From Flammula alnicola (Eukaryota > Basidiomycota > Agaricomycetes > Agaricales > Strophariaceae), in NCBI GenBank assembly GCA_015499995.1, contig JADNRV010000106.1, positions 124,001-188,000 of the forward strand: 64,000 nt of DNA. Direction: 5' to 3'. A program made the translations under genes and the position numbers. Each line of letters starts with the position of its first letter. Position 1 is the stretch's first letter. Positions 34,068-46,325 of this stretch are shown here, one piece after another. Below the pieces are notes generated by a model that did no database searches, was not told where the DNA came from, and was given only the letters and a program-made list of their open reading frames with translations.

Positions 34068-34191
34068 TGAGGGGTGGTTTAGAAACCTATTTTATTGGAA
34101 CTTTGAAATTCGTAGCATTACACAAAACCGTTACAATTGAGCGAGGACGTTTGTAAAAGTGAAGTCAATCGAAAAATACCACATCTAGTCA

Positions 34192-36261
34192 GTGAAAACG
34201 GCGCCTAAGCCAAGCAATCCGCCGTCGTCGTTGGCGAGACCCATGCAGCCAGCTAGTGGACCTTCACAAAGCGGGCTGCAACCCAGAGGTATGCGTAACT
34301 CGCAAGCTGCTGGTCAAATACCGGGACTACCTAACGAAAACCCGGGAAAGAAAAGAAGAAGAAGAAGGAGTAACACACCAAAATCGAGCACGATTGCGGA
34401 ACAAAACGAGCCAGTTGGAGAAACTAGTGAAAACCGAGTGTCTGTAGAGCCTCAAATGGAAGAATTCTGTTCAGCAAAATCAGAACCTCTGTCACCTAGC
34501 CTCTCAATAAGCTCGAAAGAAACTAGCTTGCTAAAAGAGAAAATACCCGAAGATTGGGACCAAGCTAGTAAAGAAGAACTAGGAAAGGAGTTACTAAAGG
34601 AAATTCCGCTAGGACGAGATTTAGGACTAGACAAAGAGGAGGAGAGCCGTCCATCCACTAGCAAAGAAAAACAGAGACAAAAATCTCAACCAAAAAAGCA
34701 GGAGACATACTCAGCGGCTTTTGTGAGATTTATAGTAGAGCTAGCTAAAAAAAAACTAGGAAGACCCGGTACTATGCCCATCATGCCGATGCCAGCTAGG
34801 AATCAGAAGGGGGCACCTCAGTTTGAAGATAGCAGGCCAGAAGAGTTGTTGAGATATTTCGACGACTTAGAGGAGTGTTTCAAAGGGAATACGGGATTGA
34901 CGAACATTGATAAAAAGAAATATGTTGGACGATACATATCGCCCAGAATAGAGGTGCAATGGCAATCCTTTGACTCATATGTGGGTGCAGGAAAAACCTA
35001 TGTCGACTACAAGAAAGATATCATTAAGGACTACCCCGAAGCTATAGGTCTATCTACTGGATCTCTGAAGCGCCTTAAACAAGTGTGCAAAGAAAATCAG
35101 AGAATCGGAGAATCGGATCTCTCGGAGCTGTTAACGTTCAAAAGAGCATTTAAAGTCGAGTCCAAGAAGCTAGCGGAAGCACTGACATTGCTAGTGAATC
35201 ATATGCTAGTAGCCTACTTTGCGGGATGCCTCACCTCAGAATTCTGAAACTGAGTATATGCCAAGCTAGATCTGCAGGCAACTCAGTCAAAGGATATGCT
35301 GGATTTCTTAATCAGCAATAATGTGGGAGGACTCACCGTGTCGACTGCACCACCAGCTCGGGCGGAAGACAGGTACAAGCTAGACAAGTTTATCCGAGTG
35401 GCAGAAGACCTAGCTCGGGCACTAAATCCTGGAGCCACAGGAGTGGAAAGGGAGGAGTTACCACTGGGGCCTCTGGTCAGAATAAAAACAGAGAGCATGG
35501 TGCTAGCTCCAGTACAACAAGAGCTAGAGAGTATCAAGCAGGAGTTTTCCATCTTCAAAGATTGGATAACAACTAGCGAGAGAAATCAGAAGCAGTTGTT
35601 GGATGAATTCAAAAATAGCATTCATCAGCAGACAAGGATGGCGCAGCAAATGCCTCCACCCCAGCCGGCGCCTATGAGGATGTATCAGCCTCCACCGCTG
35701 CCAATGATGCGCTATCAGCCACCAGAAGCACCTAGGAACTGTTTCTATTGTCATATGACAGGTCATATGTATCGAGACTGTCCCGTGCACCAAGCTCATC
35801 TGAATACTGGCAAAGTGAATCTAGGAGAAGGAGGGAAGCTATATTTCCCCGATGGCAGAATGATCTCGTTTGACCCAACTAGGCCTGTCAAGGATCGAGT
35901 AGATGAGTGGCACGTGAAGCAGAAAACTGACGTTGTGTTCCAATCATGGGAGACCGAGAGCGTACCGGGGATGTATCATCTCCAAGCGCATCAAGGTTCC
36001 ATGTCGCTCTACACGAACCAGCAGAGAGATCAGAGGGACGAGGTGATAGAAAAATTGAGACAAGAGTTGCAAGGGAGGCCAGGTCCGTCCTACCAGTCGA
36101 GACCTAGCATGGTCTATCAGCAGCAGCGACAAGATGAGATGGATGAGTATAGAGAGACGTATGAGGAGATGCTAGCTGCAGCAAAACAGGGGACCATACT
36201 AGCATTAACTAGGTCGGGGCAGCCACCTAGAGGAGAAGTCGAGGATCCGGGTTTCGATTGA
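34192..36261 (+). pseudogene. gypsy-2 gag with CCHC zinc knuckle
   Basis: A Ser/Lys/Glu-rich N-terminus, a capsid region (EELLRYFDDLEECF, GSLKRLKQVCK), a TGA at 35245-35247 where gypsy-1 has Arg (EF-R-Q versus EF-stop-N) and a second TGA two codons later, then a coiled stretch, Gln/Pro/Met-rich linker, and knuckle CFYCHMTGHMYRDC at about 35740-35780. The frame ends at 36261, overlapping by four bases the next frame. Confidence 0.75.
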
Positions 36262-39200
36262 GTTCGATGAAGGCAAAAGCGGGTACTAGGAGACAGAAAG
36301 CGACTGCTCCTAGACTGACAGTGCTGGAGGATGTAAACAAAAAGAAACGCATAGAGGAAATAGAAAGTAGTGATGAGGAAGAAGAGGAGCTAGCTCCGCG
36401 ACAGAGGACAGCGGCCCTGAAATCAAAGCAGAAATGGGTGGACTTCGAGATCGCCGAGGTTAATCCTGAGACTGTGGCGCAGCTGAAGCCGAAGATGATG
36501 CTGTACATTGACATACCGCCCCTGTCAAAGGTTGTCAAAATGAAGCCGAAGCCCAGGGATGAGCCAATTCCTAATGTGGAAAAGAAGGGTCCGGCATATA
36601 AACACCGGGCGCCTATTGAAGATGAAGTCGATATCAGTGAAATGGTGGAACAACTAAAGCAGTTGAAAGTTGAACTCACTCAAGCGCAGCTCTTGGGCGT
36701 GGCGAACAGCCAGATGCAGAAGAAATTTGTAAAAGAATTCTCAGCTAGGCGTGTACCAACCAATATTGAGACACGTAAGGTGACAATGATAGAAGAGGGA
36801 GAAGAAGAGGAAGTGGTAACCGACTATGAGAAGGAGGAACCATTACCACAATATATGCTAGCAGAGGATTTACCGCCGCCTAAGTATCGAGTGCTCACAA
36901 TGGATTGCAATGGCTTACCAAAAGGAGCCATTGTTATAGAAGATCCCTTTGTGCAGTATTTGAACGAGCTAGCTCCGGGTGAAGAACCTAGGAAACTGCT
37001 AGTGGTAAAGGAATCGCACCCTTTAAAGGCGGTACATCCTGTGATCAACGGGGTGGCCACCGAGGAAGCATTATTGGATGGTGGTTCGCAAATCATCTCA
37101 ATGGGAAAGGATACGGCAGTCAAACTCAGACTTAATTGGGACCCTGCAATTATTATACATATGCAGAGCGCCAATAAGCAAATTGAGAAGACATTGGGAC
37201 TAGCTAGGAATGTGCCATTTGTGTTTGGAGAAATAACTCTATATTTCCAAGTACATGTAATGGTGAATCCGGCGTACAAGGTGCTACTAGGACGACCGTT
37301 TGAATGTCTAACATCTAGCGAGGTGAAGAATGCCCCAGACAGCACTCAGCTCCTCACTATCACAGACCCAAACACATCTAGAAAAATTACTATGCCCACG
37401 TACGATAGAGGACAACCACCGGGCATTCTAAAGAAGCAGCCTGACAGTTCTTTTCAACCCTCGATGAGTTGATGAGTTATCAAGGAGAGGTCGCACTAAT
37501 GATTGAAAGAGATGATCGAGATGGGAGTATCCAAATCATAGGATACACAACCCCTTTCGATAGCAAAAGTTTTAAAAAGAAAGAGCTGAGGAATGGGCAA
37601 CCAGGAGATGAAGTCTTTGAGAACCCGGAGGCAGACGAGGATGAGCCCTCAGGTCCTCTGGTGTTCGTGAAGAAATATGAGTCTGACCCGGATCCCTTGG
37701 AATTTGATGAGTTCAAAGATACCATCGACACTAGAGGAGGATATATATATGAGGTGAAAGAGGAAGAGCCGTATGATAACCTAGCCACATCGCTGGAAAG
37801 CTTCCAGATCGAAATAGACCGAGCTAGGAGAGAAAATAAAGTCGAAAGAGAGCTAGCTGCGAAATTCATGAGTAAAGATGCCGTCCCAGAACCTCAGAAA
37901 CGATTCCTACAGCAGTTTATGCTAGGAACTAAGATTCTGGATGGTCAAATCTCAGCGGAGGTCGCAGCTAGTGAGGAATATGATGAGAGAAATCGGACGC
38001 CAGCTGGAAAAGCAATGGATGAGAAATTACCTCGCATTCGTCGCTGGTTAGAGAACCCAATGCGGCGCCCACCAGGCATGACAGAAAAAGAATATTATAG
38101 TTTCACTCACACAGCAAGGAACTTCTTCTTAAATAAAGAAGGGCGCATGTATCGACGAGATATTAATCAAGCGCACAAGCTAGTTGTGGAAAAAGAACAC
38201 AGGACTCATATGATGCATTCCGCTGACGATAGCTTGGGACATTGAGGTTCTTATGCAACTAGGACCTTGTTAATGGAAAGATTTTGGTGGCCAGAAATTG
38301 AACACGATGTTCACTGGTATGTCAAGACCTGCCAGTTGTGTCAAGAGCGACAAAAGACTATGATATTAATTCCTAGGACTGAGACGCATACACCGTCAAT
38401 CTTCCAGCAACTACATGTGGACACCATGCATATGACGCCAAAGTCGCAGGGTTGTGGACAAATAGTACACGGAAGATGCGCGTTGACTTCTTGGGTAGAA
38501 GGGAGACCGTTAAGAGCTGAAACAGCTAGGAACATCGCACTTTGGTTGTTCGAAGATATTATCTGTAGATGGGGATGTCTTCAGGAAATTATTTCGGACA
38601 ACGGAGCACTGTTTATAAAAGCGATCAAATATCTAGAAGAGAAGTATGGTATAAAAGGGATCAGTATCTCTGCCTACAACTCTCGCGCAAATGGAAAAAT
38701 AGAACGACCACATTGGGATATCTGACAGATGCTGTATAAAGCGACGGGAGGATTAACCAACAAGTGGTTTGCATTCTTTCACCACGTACTATGGGCAGAT
38801 AGAATCACCATCCGAAAAGGAATGGGATGTTCACCATTCTTCCTAGTAACGGGCACGCATCCGGTAATACCACTAGATATACAAGAAGCGACATGGCTTG
38901 TAGAATTACCCAACAGGGTTCTCACAACCGAAGAGCTAGTTGGTTATAGGGTGAGAGCTCTGGCCAAACATAAAGTTCATATAGATGAAATGCGCGAGCG
39001 TATTTCGAAAATAAAGCGAGACGCGCTAGCTAAGTTCGAAGAAAAGCAGTCCGCAAAAATAAGAGACTTTATCTTCAAACCAGGAGATTTGGTCCTAGTT
39101 AGAAACACGCAAGTGGAGTCCTCTTTGAATCGCAAAATGCAGCCACGATATCTCGGACCAATGATAGTCATGACTAGGAACCCAGGAGGTGCCTATATAG

Positions 39201-39274
39201 TTGCAGAAATGGATGGCTCGGTTTCACACAATAAAGTGGCAGTTTTTAGAGTCATTCCTTATTTTGCTAGGTGA
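36258..39274 (+). pseudogene. gypsy-2 protease-integrase polyprotein with internal RT/RH deletion
   Basis: The 36258-37472 frame carries the protease motif ALLDGGSQIISMGKD (DGG instead of the DSG seen in gypsy-1) and VLLGRPFECL. The next frame (37469-38245, 4-bp overlap) begins like gypsy-1 after the protease (IIGYTT) but jumps near 37590 straight to the post-RNase H linker (EFKDTIDTRGGY) in frame. Integrase follows: CQLCQERQ, VDTMHM, ISDNGALF, GKIERPHW, then [14 protein letters not shown] at 38243-38245 and 38723-38725 interrupt it; the latter is Arg in gypsy-1. Confidence 0.75.
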
Positions 39275-39523
39275 CATATAAAGCTTCCAGACAACCTAGA
39301 AGACGTGATTGATCATAATCTAGAGACTCTGAGGAAGCTAGCTGAGCGACCAGAGGATGATGATGAAGCATTAGGCCCAGATCTCATATTCAGTGATCCA
39401 CCAGCTCGGAAAAAAGTGAGCAGGAGGCAAGAGCCTGAGTACGAGCCTGAGCCTGAGCACGAGCCAGAGGAAGAGCACGAGAAAGAATTCGAGGATGAAG
39501 ACTTATGGTGGGATGAAGAGTAA
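39275..39523 (+). pseudogene. gypsy-2 acidic C-terminal tail
   Basis: After a TGA at 39272-39274 the frame continues with an acidic stretch including EPEYEPEPEHEPEEEHE and ends at TAA by 39523. It matches in position and character the acidic end of gypsy-1. Confidence 0.5.
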
Positions 39524-39653
39524 AAAAGCACAAAGAGAGAGGACAGTGTATTCAAGTCCGCGCTAGCAAGCTAGGCTACATAAAACAAGTGAAAAAGAGA
39601 TCTATAAAGCCACTTTGAGGCTATGGAATGAGCTAGTTGTAACAACAAAGTAG

Positions 39654-39907
39654 CTAGGCAAGGTCGAGGTTATTCTGCATATGTTTAAACTCCCTGAGAA
39701 GGAGCTCGTGGTGCTGCAAGTGGAACTCGATGCGGTGTAAACCGACAACAAGTTCGGCCTGAATCTCACCAATAACCTTGCGATGAGCTAGCTCGTCGCC
39801 GGACGAAGAAGTCTTGTTGCTGACAAGGGCAGAAGCCTTAGCTAAGACTTCTTGAGAGTGCGCGTTGTTGACAGCAAGGTCAGAAGCGAGGTCTTTATTG
39901 TCCTCCA
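39654..39907 (-). CDS. terminal exon of a small candidate gene
   Basis: A helical, coiled-coil-like 84-codon frame (for example LHRIEFHLQHHELLLREFK) ending in TGA. An upstream exon candidate (40997-40939, starting ACATGGCTGCTGAG) ends at a GTACGT donor in compatible phase, and a further candidate starts at ATG 46452. If joined, the gene is interrupted by a MITE (39902-40867) and a foldback element (41008-46323). No family recognised. Confidence 0.35.
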
Positions 39908-40867
39908 CTGATTCCTACCGGAATCCTGCGGAATCCGGTCATTCCGGAGGAATAATTTTTGGGTCATTTTGGCTGAGAGGCCAGCCAAAATGCGAAATTT
40001 CATTCCGGAGGAATGCAGACCGGAATAAGCTGCAACCGGAATACCCAACAGGAATGGCCGGAACGGAATGGCCACCGGAATCCGGTTTTTCCAAAAAAGG
40101 AAATATGGTTATTTTTAGCAACAACATGAAAATATCACACTATTACATAAAATGACATCAAAATAAGACTGTGGGACCTATTTCTAATCAAGATATTTCA
40201 TATTTAGCAAGTGCAATTTTCAAAACCGCCGGCTTTGGGCGAGTTTGTTGCGTTTTTCTCGATGATGAAAGCAGCTAGTCACATGATTTTGATATATTTG
40301 TGATTCTGGAAGCATGCTCTACAGTTACTTTTTTTTGGCAAAAAGTTCCCACGGTCCCCAAAACAGACCAAATAAGGTGATTTCAGTTACCCGAGTGAGA
40401 TGACATATACATATTTGTAATCTCCTTAAAATTCTGAATCTGATGGTACCTCATTGAATCTCTCAGAATTGGTTACGCAATCTACAAATATATTATAGAT
40501 AGATAGGGTATGTAGTCCGATGTTTTTGGTAGATTAGCAACAGTTCTCTGGTCTAATGGTTAAATGGTCTGGGATATTAGCTACTGGATTTCTTCTGGGG
40601 CTCTGGGTTCAATTCCTAAAAGATGCAAAATCTTTGAGTGATATTTTTCTCTGAGTTCTGTCTAAGTCCACCAAGTTGAAGTCCTAACCGGAATTTCAGT
40701 CATTCCTGTGGATTCCGGTCAGGATTCCTGCGGAATTGAGTCCATTCCTGCAGATTCCGGTCAGGATTCCTGTGGAATTGAGTCCATTCCTGCGGATTCC
40801 GGTCCATTCCTGCGGATTCTGGTCCATTCCTCCGGAATCCGGTCATTCCGGGAGGAATCAGTGGAGG
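39902..40867. repeat. GATTCC-family MITE-like element, about 966 bp
   Basis: Inverted ends CCTCCACTGATTCC (39902) and GGAATCAGTGGAGG (to 40867). Both subterminal regions are dense in ATTCCGG/GGATTCC repeats. An internal GGCCAGCCAAAATGC block matches 52735-52750 in a second family member. The middle holds a tRNA-like segment. No transposase is encoded. Confidence 0.6.
40542..40625 (+). other. tRNA-like segment with A and B boxes
   Basis: TGGTCTAATGG (40549-40559) resembles a pol III A box, and GGTTCAATTCC (40606-40616) matches the B-box consensus, with spacing of a tRNA. The acceptor arms do not pair, so this is a degenerate tRNA or SINE-like head inside the MITE, not a functional tRNA gene. 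Confidence 0.45.
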
Positions 40868-41007
40868 AATGAAAAGTATTGTCAGAAGCTGTTAAAAGAA
40901 ATGTTAGAAAAGAAATGTTGATATAAAGACGACGTACCCTCGACAAGAACAGCCGAGTCACCGAAAACATAGCTATCCTCAGCAGCCATGTAAGCTAGAA
41001 TTATATA

Positions 41008-44000
41008 TGATACCTGGGCTGCCTGCCAATAAGGAGTGTACATCCACAAGGCTAACAACCCCCTTCGGCAGTTGCCCAACACTATGCAACATAATATCTA
41101 CAGGCTGCCAGGGTGCCAGAGATGGCTTTGGTGCTTGTTGTTGGGGCGGGTGATGGTAAACAGGTGTCAACAATGCAAGAAATAATGTCCAGCACTGTAT
41201 TTTGGGCGCGAAAAAAAATATAATGGAATCTATTAATATATTCTGACCTGCCCCCACCATTTGCGTGCCTCAGGGAGGGCAGGGATGGGTGGATTGATGA
41301 GCACGGCTTTGGATGATGTTCCTATTTGGGGCGGGGCTGCTGTCAAACAAATGTCAACAATGTGGGAAATGATGCTCGGGGTTGCATTTGGGCTCTTGCT
41401 CATTGTCAGGGGCAGTTTGGGGCACGGGGAAAAATCCAATAGGGTCCAGTAATATATTGCTACCCATTGCCGCCCTTTGCGCGCCTCGTGGGGGGCGGGA
41501 ATGGGTGGATTGACGAGGATGTCTTTGGATGACATTCTAAAATTAGACGTAAAGCGCCCTGTGTGATATTTTTAGATGCCAGCGCTTGTGCCTTGTTTGA
41601 TTATCTATAGATTAGATTGCCAGAAAGCGCCCAGCATAATATTTTTAGATCCAGATGCTCGTGCCTGTCTCTGTTATCTATAGATTAGATATATTTTATT
41701 GATCCCACACTGCATGTTTAAAAATAGACTCAGTTCATTTTCTGTTTGCTCAAAAATCTCAGGTGGAAAAGGTTGAACAGAACACATTGAATGTATTTAA
41801 ACTAATGATACTACATAGGTATAGAAAAAGACCAATAAAATACGCGAGTAAAATGAGGATAAGCAAACAAGGAGGAGACATGTCGACGTGAGTGATGCAC
41901 GTCGACGCCTCGCCTGCTGCTGCTCATGCTCATTCCCCTCGTCATTGCTCCCACCTCAGCATCGCCCCCATAACAGAGCCGCAGCAGCAGCGGTCACGCT
42001 GCTGCTCATTGTCATCGTACCCGATCAGCAGCTGGTCGCGCTGCTGGTCGTTGTCATTGTCGTATCAGAGCAGCAGTGGTCGCACTGCTGCTCATCGTCA
42101 TCGTACCTCATCGTGGCCGAGCAGCAGCCGGTTGCGCTGCTCCTCATTATCGTCGTCGTATCTGTCGTGCTGCTGCTCGTGCCATCATCGTATCTGAGGA
42201 TGGTTGTCGCCGTATCCGAGCAGCAGTGGTCGTGCTGCTGCTGCTCGTTATCGTCGCCATATCTGAGCACCAGCCGCTCGCGCTGCCGCTGCTCGTTATC
42301 GTTGTCATACCCCAGCAACAGCAGCGGTCATGCTGCTGCTCGTGGTCGTCGCCGTATCTGAACAGCAGCGGTCGTGCTGCTGCTGCTGTTCCTGCCTCCT
42401 CGCCGGCGTCATATATGAGCAGCAGCAGTGGTGTACTGCTGCTGCCGCTCCCAACTGCCATCATCGTCGTATCCGAGCGGCAGCCGTCGTGCTGCTGCTC
42501 CTCCCATCTTGATGTTATCACCGCATCTGAGAAGCAGCAGTGGGGCACTGCTGCTTCCACCTTGTCGTCATTGCGAGCAGATGCAGTGGTGGTGGCGTCG
42601 TGAGCGGAGGCAACAATGGGTGTTGTGATCAGAGGTGGCCGCGGTGGTGAGGTCCTAAAGCAAGAATTCGAACATCGTCTGCATGAGACGATGTTTGAAT
42701 CTAAGGAGATAACGAAATAACATTCGTCGTCTCCTCGCATAGCCTTGCATTTGGCATCTCCATGCTCTGGTACTTCCATGCTGGATGGGATGGGCGGTGT
42801 CAGGCCCTGGGTCGTCGGCGGTGATAGGTGCCAGCAAGCGGCAGCGGCAGCGGGTACACCTGGGGTGACAGAGACGACGAGTCTCGTCCCCTCGTCTGAC
42901 CTATGGGCTGGGCGTGTGGGTAGGGAGAACAAAGGACATAGAATGGAATGAATTGAGTCATAAGACTCAATTCGTTGCGTACTAGGTGGGTCTCCCTCCA
43001 CTAGGGTCTCCCCTCATGTTCTCTGTCCCTTCATCTCCCACCCGCATCCTTCTCGAGTCTGCCCACGTCCCTAGAGGAGAGGAGGGGCATGTGACGCGGG
43101 GTCATTGGGTTGTTCATGCAGTAGAGGACTTATACAATCACAAGATCATTAATAAAACACATATAAGAACAAAATATATATATACATACCTTTTTGAAGA
43201 TTTGGGGGCTGGGATGGACAATGGGGAAGTGACGGAGTGTGGTGGTGGTGGTTGAAGGCAAGGACCAACGACGAGGAATGATGTTGATCTGTTATTCGGC
43301 GTTTGCCGAGCGCGAGCCGATTGGCTGGCAAACTCGGACCGGCTGTACTCCCATGTCTTCGTCGAGGTTTCCAACGTCTCCGAGACATTCCCCAGCACAT
43401 CCTAAGGCCATAAATTTATTTTAATATAATAAATTATTACATACATGCATTCAAACATTTTTATAGGATTCCAGAAGTCAAAATCTTGCTAATCTATGAA
43501 GACATCGTCAAACGAGGTGATTTCGGGCATTTGAGGTCAAATATCTTACACTGCATTAGTTCTAATCATACCGAAATGGAGATAATGTAGGAGAACTATT
43601 ATTTGAATCAAATAGAATGTTTCCAGATACTTTGTGAGGCTCATAGTGACTCAGGACGTTCACAACTTCGAAATACCATCTTGATGGGCAGGCTGCTCAA
43701 ATATTTCTCATTGATTTCATGCATTAGTTGACGAGAATCTCTGTACTGTGGCACATACTCTGAACAGTATCTTTGGAAACCTCTGAAATATGGGGTAATA
43801 TCACCCTGTAATGAAAATATACCATATCTCGAGCTATCGATAAGAGTATTGGAATCCTAAATGCAATGTACATGTCTTCAAAATACCCGAAATCACCACG
43901 GTCGCTCGCAAACTCGATTTAACAGGCAGTACTATTGCTATCTTGACAGTAAATTTGACATTTGTCTCCTAAATGACATAGTATATATATTCCGATGATA

Positions 44001-46323
44001 AACTTACCCTTAGATGTGCTGTGGATGTCCTCGGGGACGTTTGAGACCTCGATGACGGATCGGAAGCTGGCCGGTCCGAGTTTGCCAGCCAATCGTGACA
44101 CTGTGGGAAAATGCCAGATAACCATCAACGACGGTTCAGCACCATTGATGGTTATCTTCCACCACCATCCCTCATCCTTCCCCGTCTCTCTCACCTATCC
44201 TGATGCCTAAGGACTTGAGTAAAGGTTAGTAAGTCTTTGTTTTAATGATTTTACATATATATTCTAACATTTTGGGATGTTAATAGGTACGGTATAATTC
44301 GAACTAGACCCACCACCATGTCGCGTGCCCCACCCCTCGTTGGCGGACGGGCCGACTTGGGAAGGATACAGATAGTAGATGAGGAGTTGGAGTGCGCTAG
44401 GGGAGACCCTGGCAGAGGGAGACCCGCCCGGTACGTGTTCAATTGAGTCCCCCTCACCTCTCCCTCATTACCACTGACTGCCACCCCTTTGCTCGCATCC
44501 ATGGCCGATGCCAACACCCACTGCCTCCGCCTCCCAACACCGCTGTCAGCAGTGTGACAGCCAGTCATGGGATGCGACCATGAGGACGAGGTAGCAGCAG
44601 CGTAACTGCATCTGCTTGGATACGACGGTGAGGTAAGAGCAGCAGCAGCAGTCGTGCTGCTGCTGCATGGATACCACTATGACGCTGAGGTAAGAGCGAC
44701 AGTAGCAGCAGTACGATTGCTGCTGCTAGTGCACCACGACGAGGGCGAGGTCGGAGCAGCAGCAGCACGACTGCCGCTGCTCGGATACCACATCTCTGCG
44801 ACCCAGCGCTGCCGCCAAGAGTCCCAGTGTCCTGCCCGCAGAGACGCCATGTCTCCACCACCCCGGCCCTCATTTGGCAGGTGCCGACCACTTACGAAAC
44901 ACCAGGAACAATGACACTACGCGAGCTTCACCCCCTCCTGATCCACCGCCTGCCTCCACCCTCCACTCTTGCCCTCCCTGCTTTCCCTCTCTCCTTGCCC
45001 CACCCATGCCCCGACGTCTCCTAGCTCGCGGTCCATGCCACATGTGGGTAACGACATGAAGAGATGACAAATGGGTTTCAAATGGCCAAGCTGGGGAGGA
45101 CAAGTGAAGATGCCGCCATGGGAGCCAAGGAGAGAGGGAAAGACCCAGTGCCGCCACCATCGCCCAAGAAGAGCACCCCACTGCAAGGCCAGCAAGGTCA
45201 ACGACAAGCCAACAACGACGCCATGGGGGCGAATGACGAGGAAGAGGGGTAGGAGACGAGGGCGAGGGGACAACGCACCGCTGCCATGGGGTGAGTCGTG
45301 CGCCTCACCGCTATTGCTGGGAGTGCGCCTGATATGCGCATTGCCACCCATCGTTATGATCACAGTTATTCATATTATTGTTATCTAGTAGTAGTATTAT
45401 TGATGCAATAATTCTTAGTGAAACATAATATATTTTGTTTTTATCAAAGATTTTTGAATGATTTATCTGAGCAGAAACACCACTTCCGAATGTGGAAGGT
45501 GTCCCAATATGGTGGCCCATCAAGTGTTCCCATTCTGGGCAGTGTCATCCAGATGAATAAAGATCCATCCATCCCTTCCTCACTGAAATTTGGGATAAAA
45601 ATTATACCATTAGAATCGCGCTTGTCTGTAGATCATAAGTATATGTTTTATTTAATAAAATTCTAACAGGAAAGGTGTGCAAGTGCCAAAATAAGCCCGG
45701 TATCCCGTGTCGTGATGCCATCATTTGCTCTAAATGTATCCGGACCTGCTGCAGTTATTTTTGGAACATCATCCAAACCCATCCATGCCAATCCATCCAT
45801 TCCCACTGCCCCATGAGGCATGCAAAGGGCGGCAATGAGTAGCAATATATTACAAGACCCCATTGGATTTTTTCCCGTGCTCCAAACCGCCCCCGATGAT
45901 GAGCAAGAGCCCAAATGCAACCCCGAGCATCATTTCCCACATTGTTGACAGTTGTTTGACAGCAGCCCTGCCCCAAATAGGAACATCATCCAGAGCCATT
46001 CTCATCAATCCACCCATCCCCGCCCTCCCCGAGGCACGCAAATGGTGGGGGCAGGTCAGAATATATTAATAGACCCTATTAGAATTTTTCCCGTGCCCAA
46101 AAGCGCCCCCAATGACGAGCAGCACCCAAAATACAGCCGCAGACACTATTTCCTGCATTGTTGACATCTGTTTACTATCCCCTGCCCCAACAACAAGCAC
46201 CAAAGCCATCTCTGGCACCCCGGCAGCCTGTAGATATTATGTTGCATAGTGTTGGGCAACTGCCCAAGGGGGTTGTTAGCCTTGTGGATGTACACTCCTT
46301 ATTGGCAGGCAGCCCAGGTATCA
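41008..46323. mobile_element. foldback element, 5316 bp, no transposase
   Basis: Terminal inverted repeats start TGATACCTGGGCTGCCTGCC at both ends; the outer 130 bp differ at about two positions. TA flanks both ends (41006-41007, 46324-46325). The arms match in blocks: 41008-41530 with 45760-46323, CAG-rich 41885-42600 with 44570-44810, and 42640-43410 with 44010-44560. About 600 bp in the centre is unpaired. Open frames inside are low-complexity or repeat-derived; no transposase motif was seen. TA duplication suggests mobilisation by a Tc1/mariner-like source, which is inference. Confidence 0.7.
41885..42605. repeat. GCAGCAG/CGTCGT imperfect minisatellite
   Basis: A compositionally simple tract of CAG, CTG, GTC and ATC triplets in roughly 36-45-bp higher-order units. 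Long open frames exist on both strands and in several frames, which is what triplet repeats give. Not called as coding. Confidence 0.6.
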
Positions 46324-46325
46324 TA

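Larger units (their letters stand above)
32593..39640 (+). mobile_element. gypsy-2: Ty3/gypsy relative lacking RT-RNase H
   Basis: 5' LTR, primer-binding site, gag, protease and integrase in gypsy-1-like order, but the reverse transcriptase and RNase H are missing by a deletion near 37590. No 3' LTR follows; CTAG-rich element-like sequence fades out by about 39640. TGA stops lie at 35245-35247, 38243-38245 and 38723-38725. It can only be a defective derivative. Confidence 0.8.

Noticed and set aside
6601..39274. Classical RIP as the cause of stop codons
   Set aside because: RIP favours CpA and would create TAA/TAG from CAA/CAG; the stops seen are TGA, mainly at likely CGA codons.
40542..40625. 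Functional tRNA gene
   Set aside because: A and B boxes are present but the acceptor and anticodon arms do not pair.
41888..43001. Long frames in both strands of the CAG/GTC tract
   Set aside because: Triplet repeats are open in many frames; composition is Leu/Ser/Cys/Ala only and no domain is seen.
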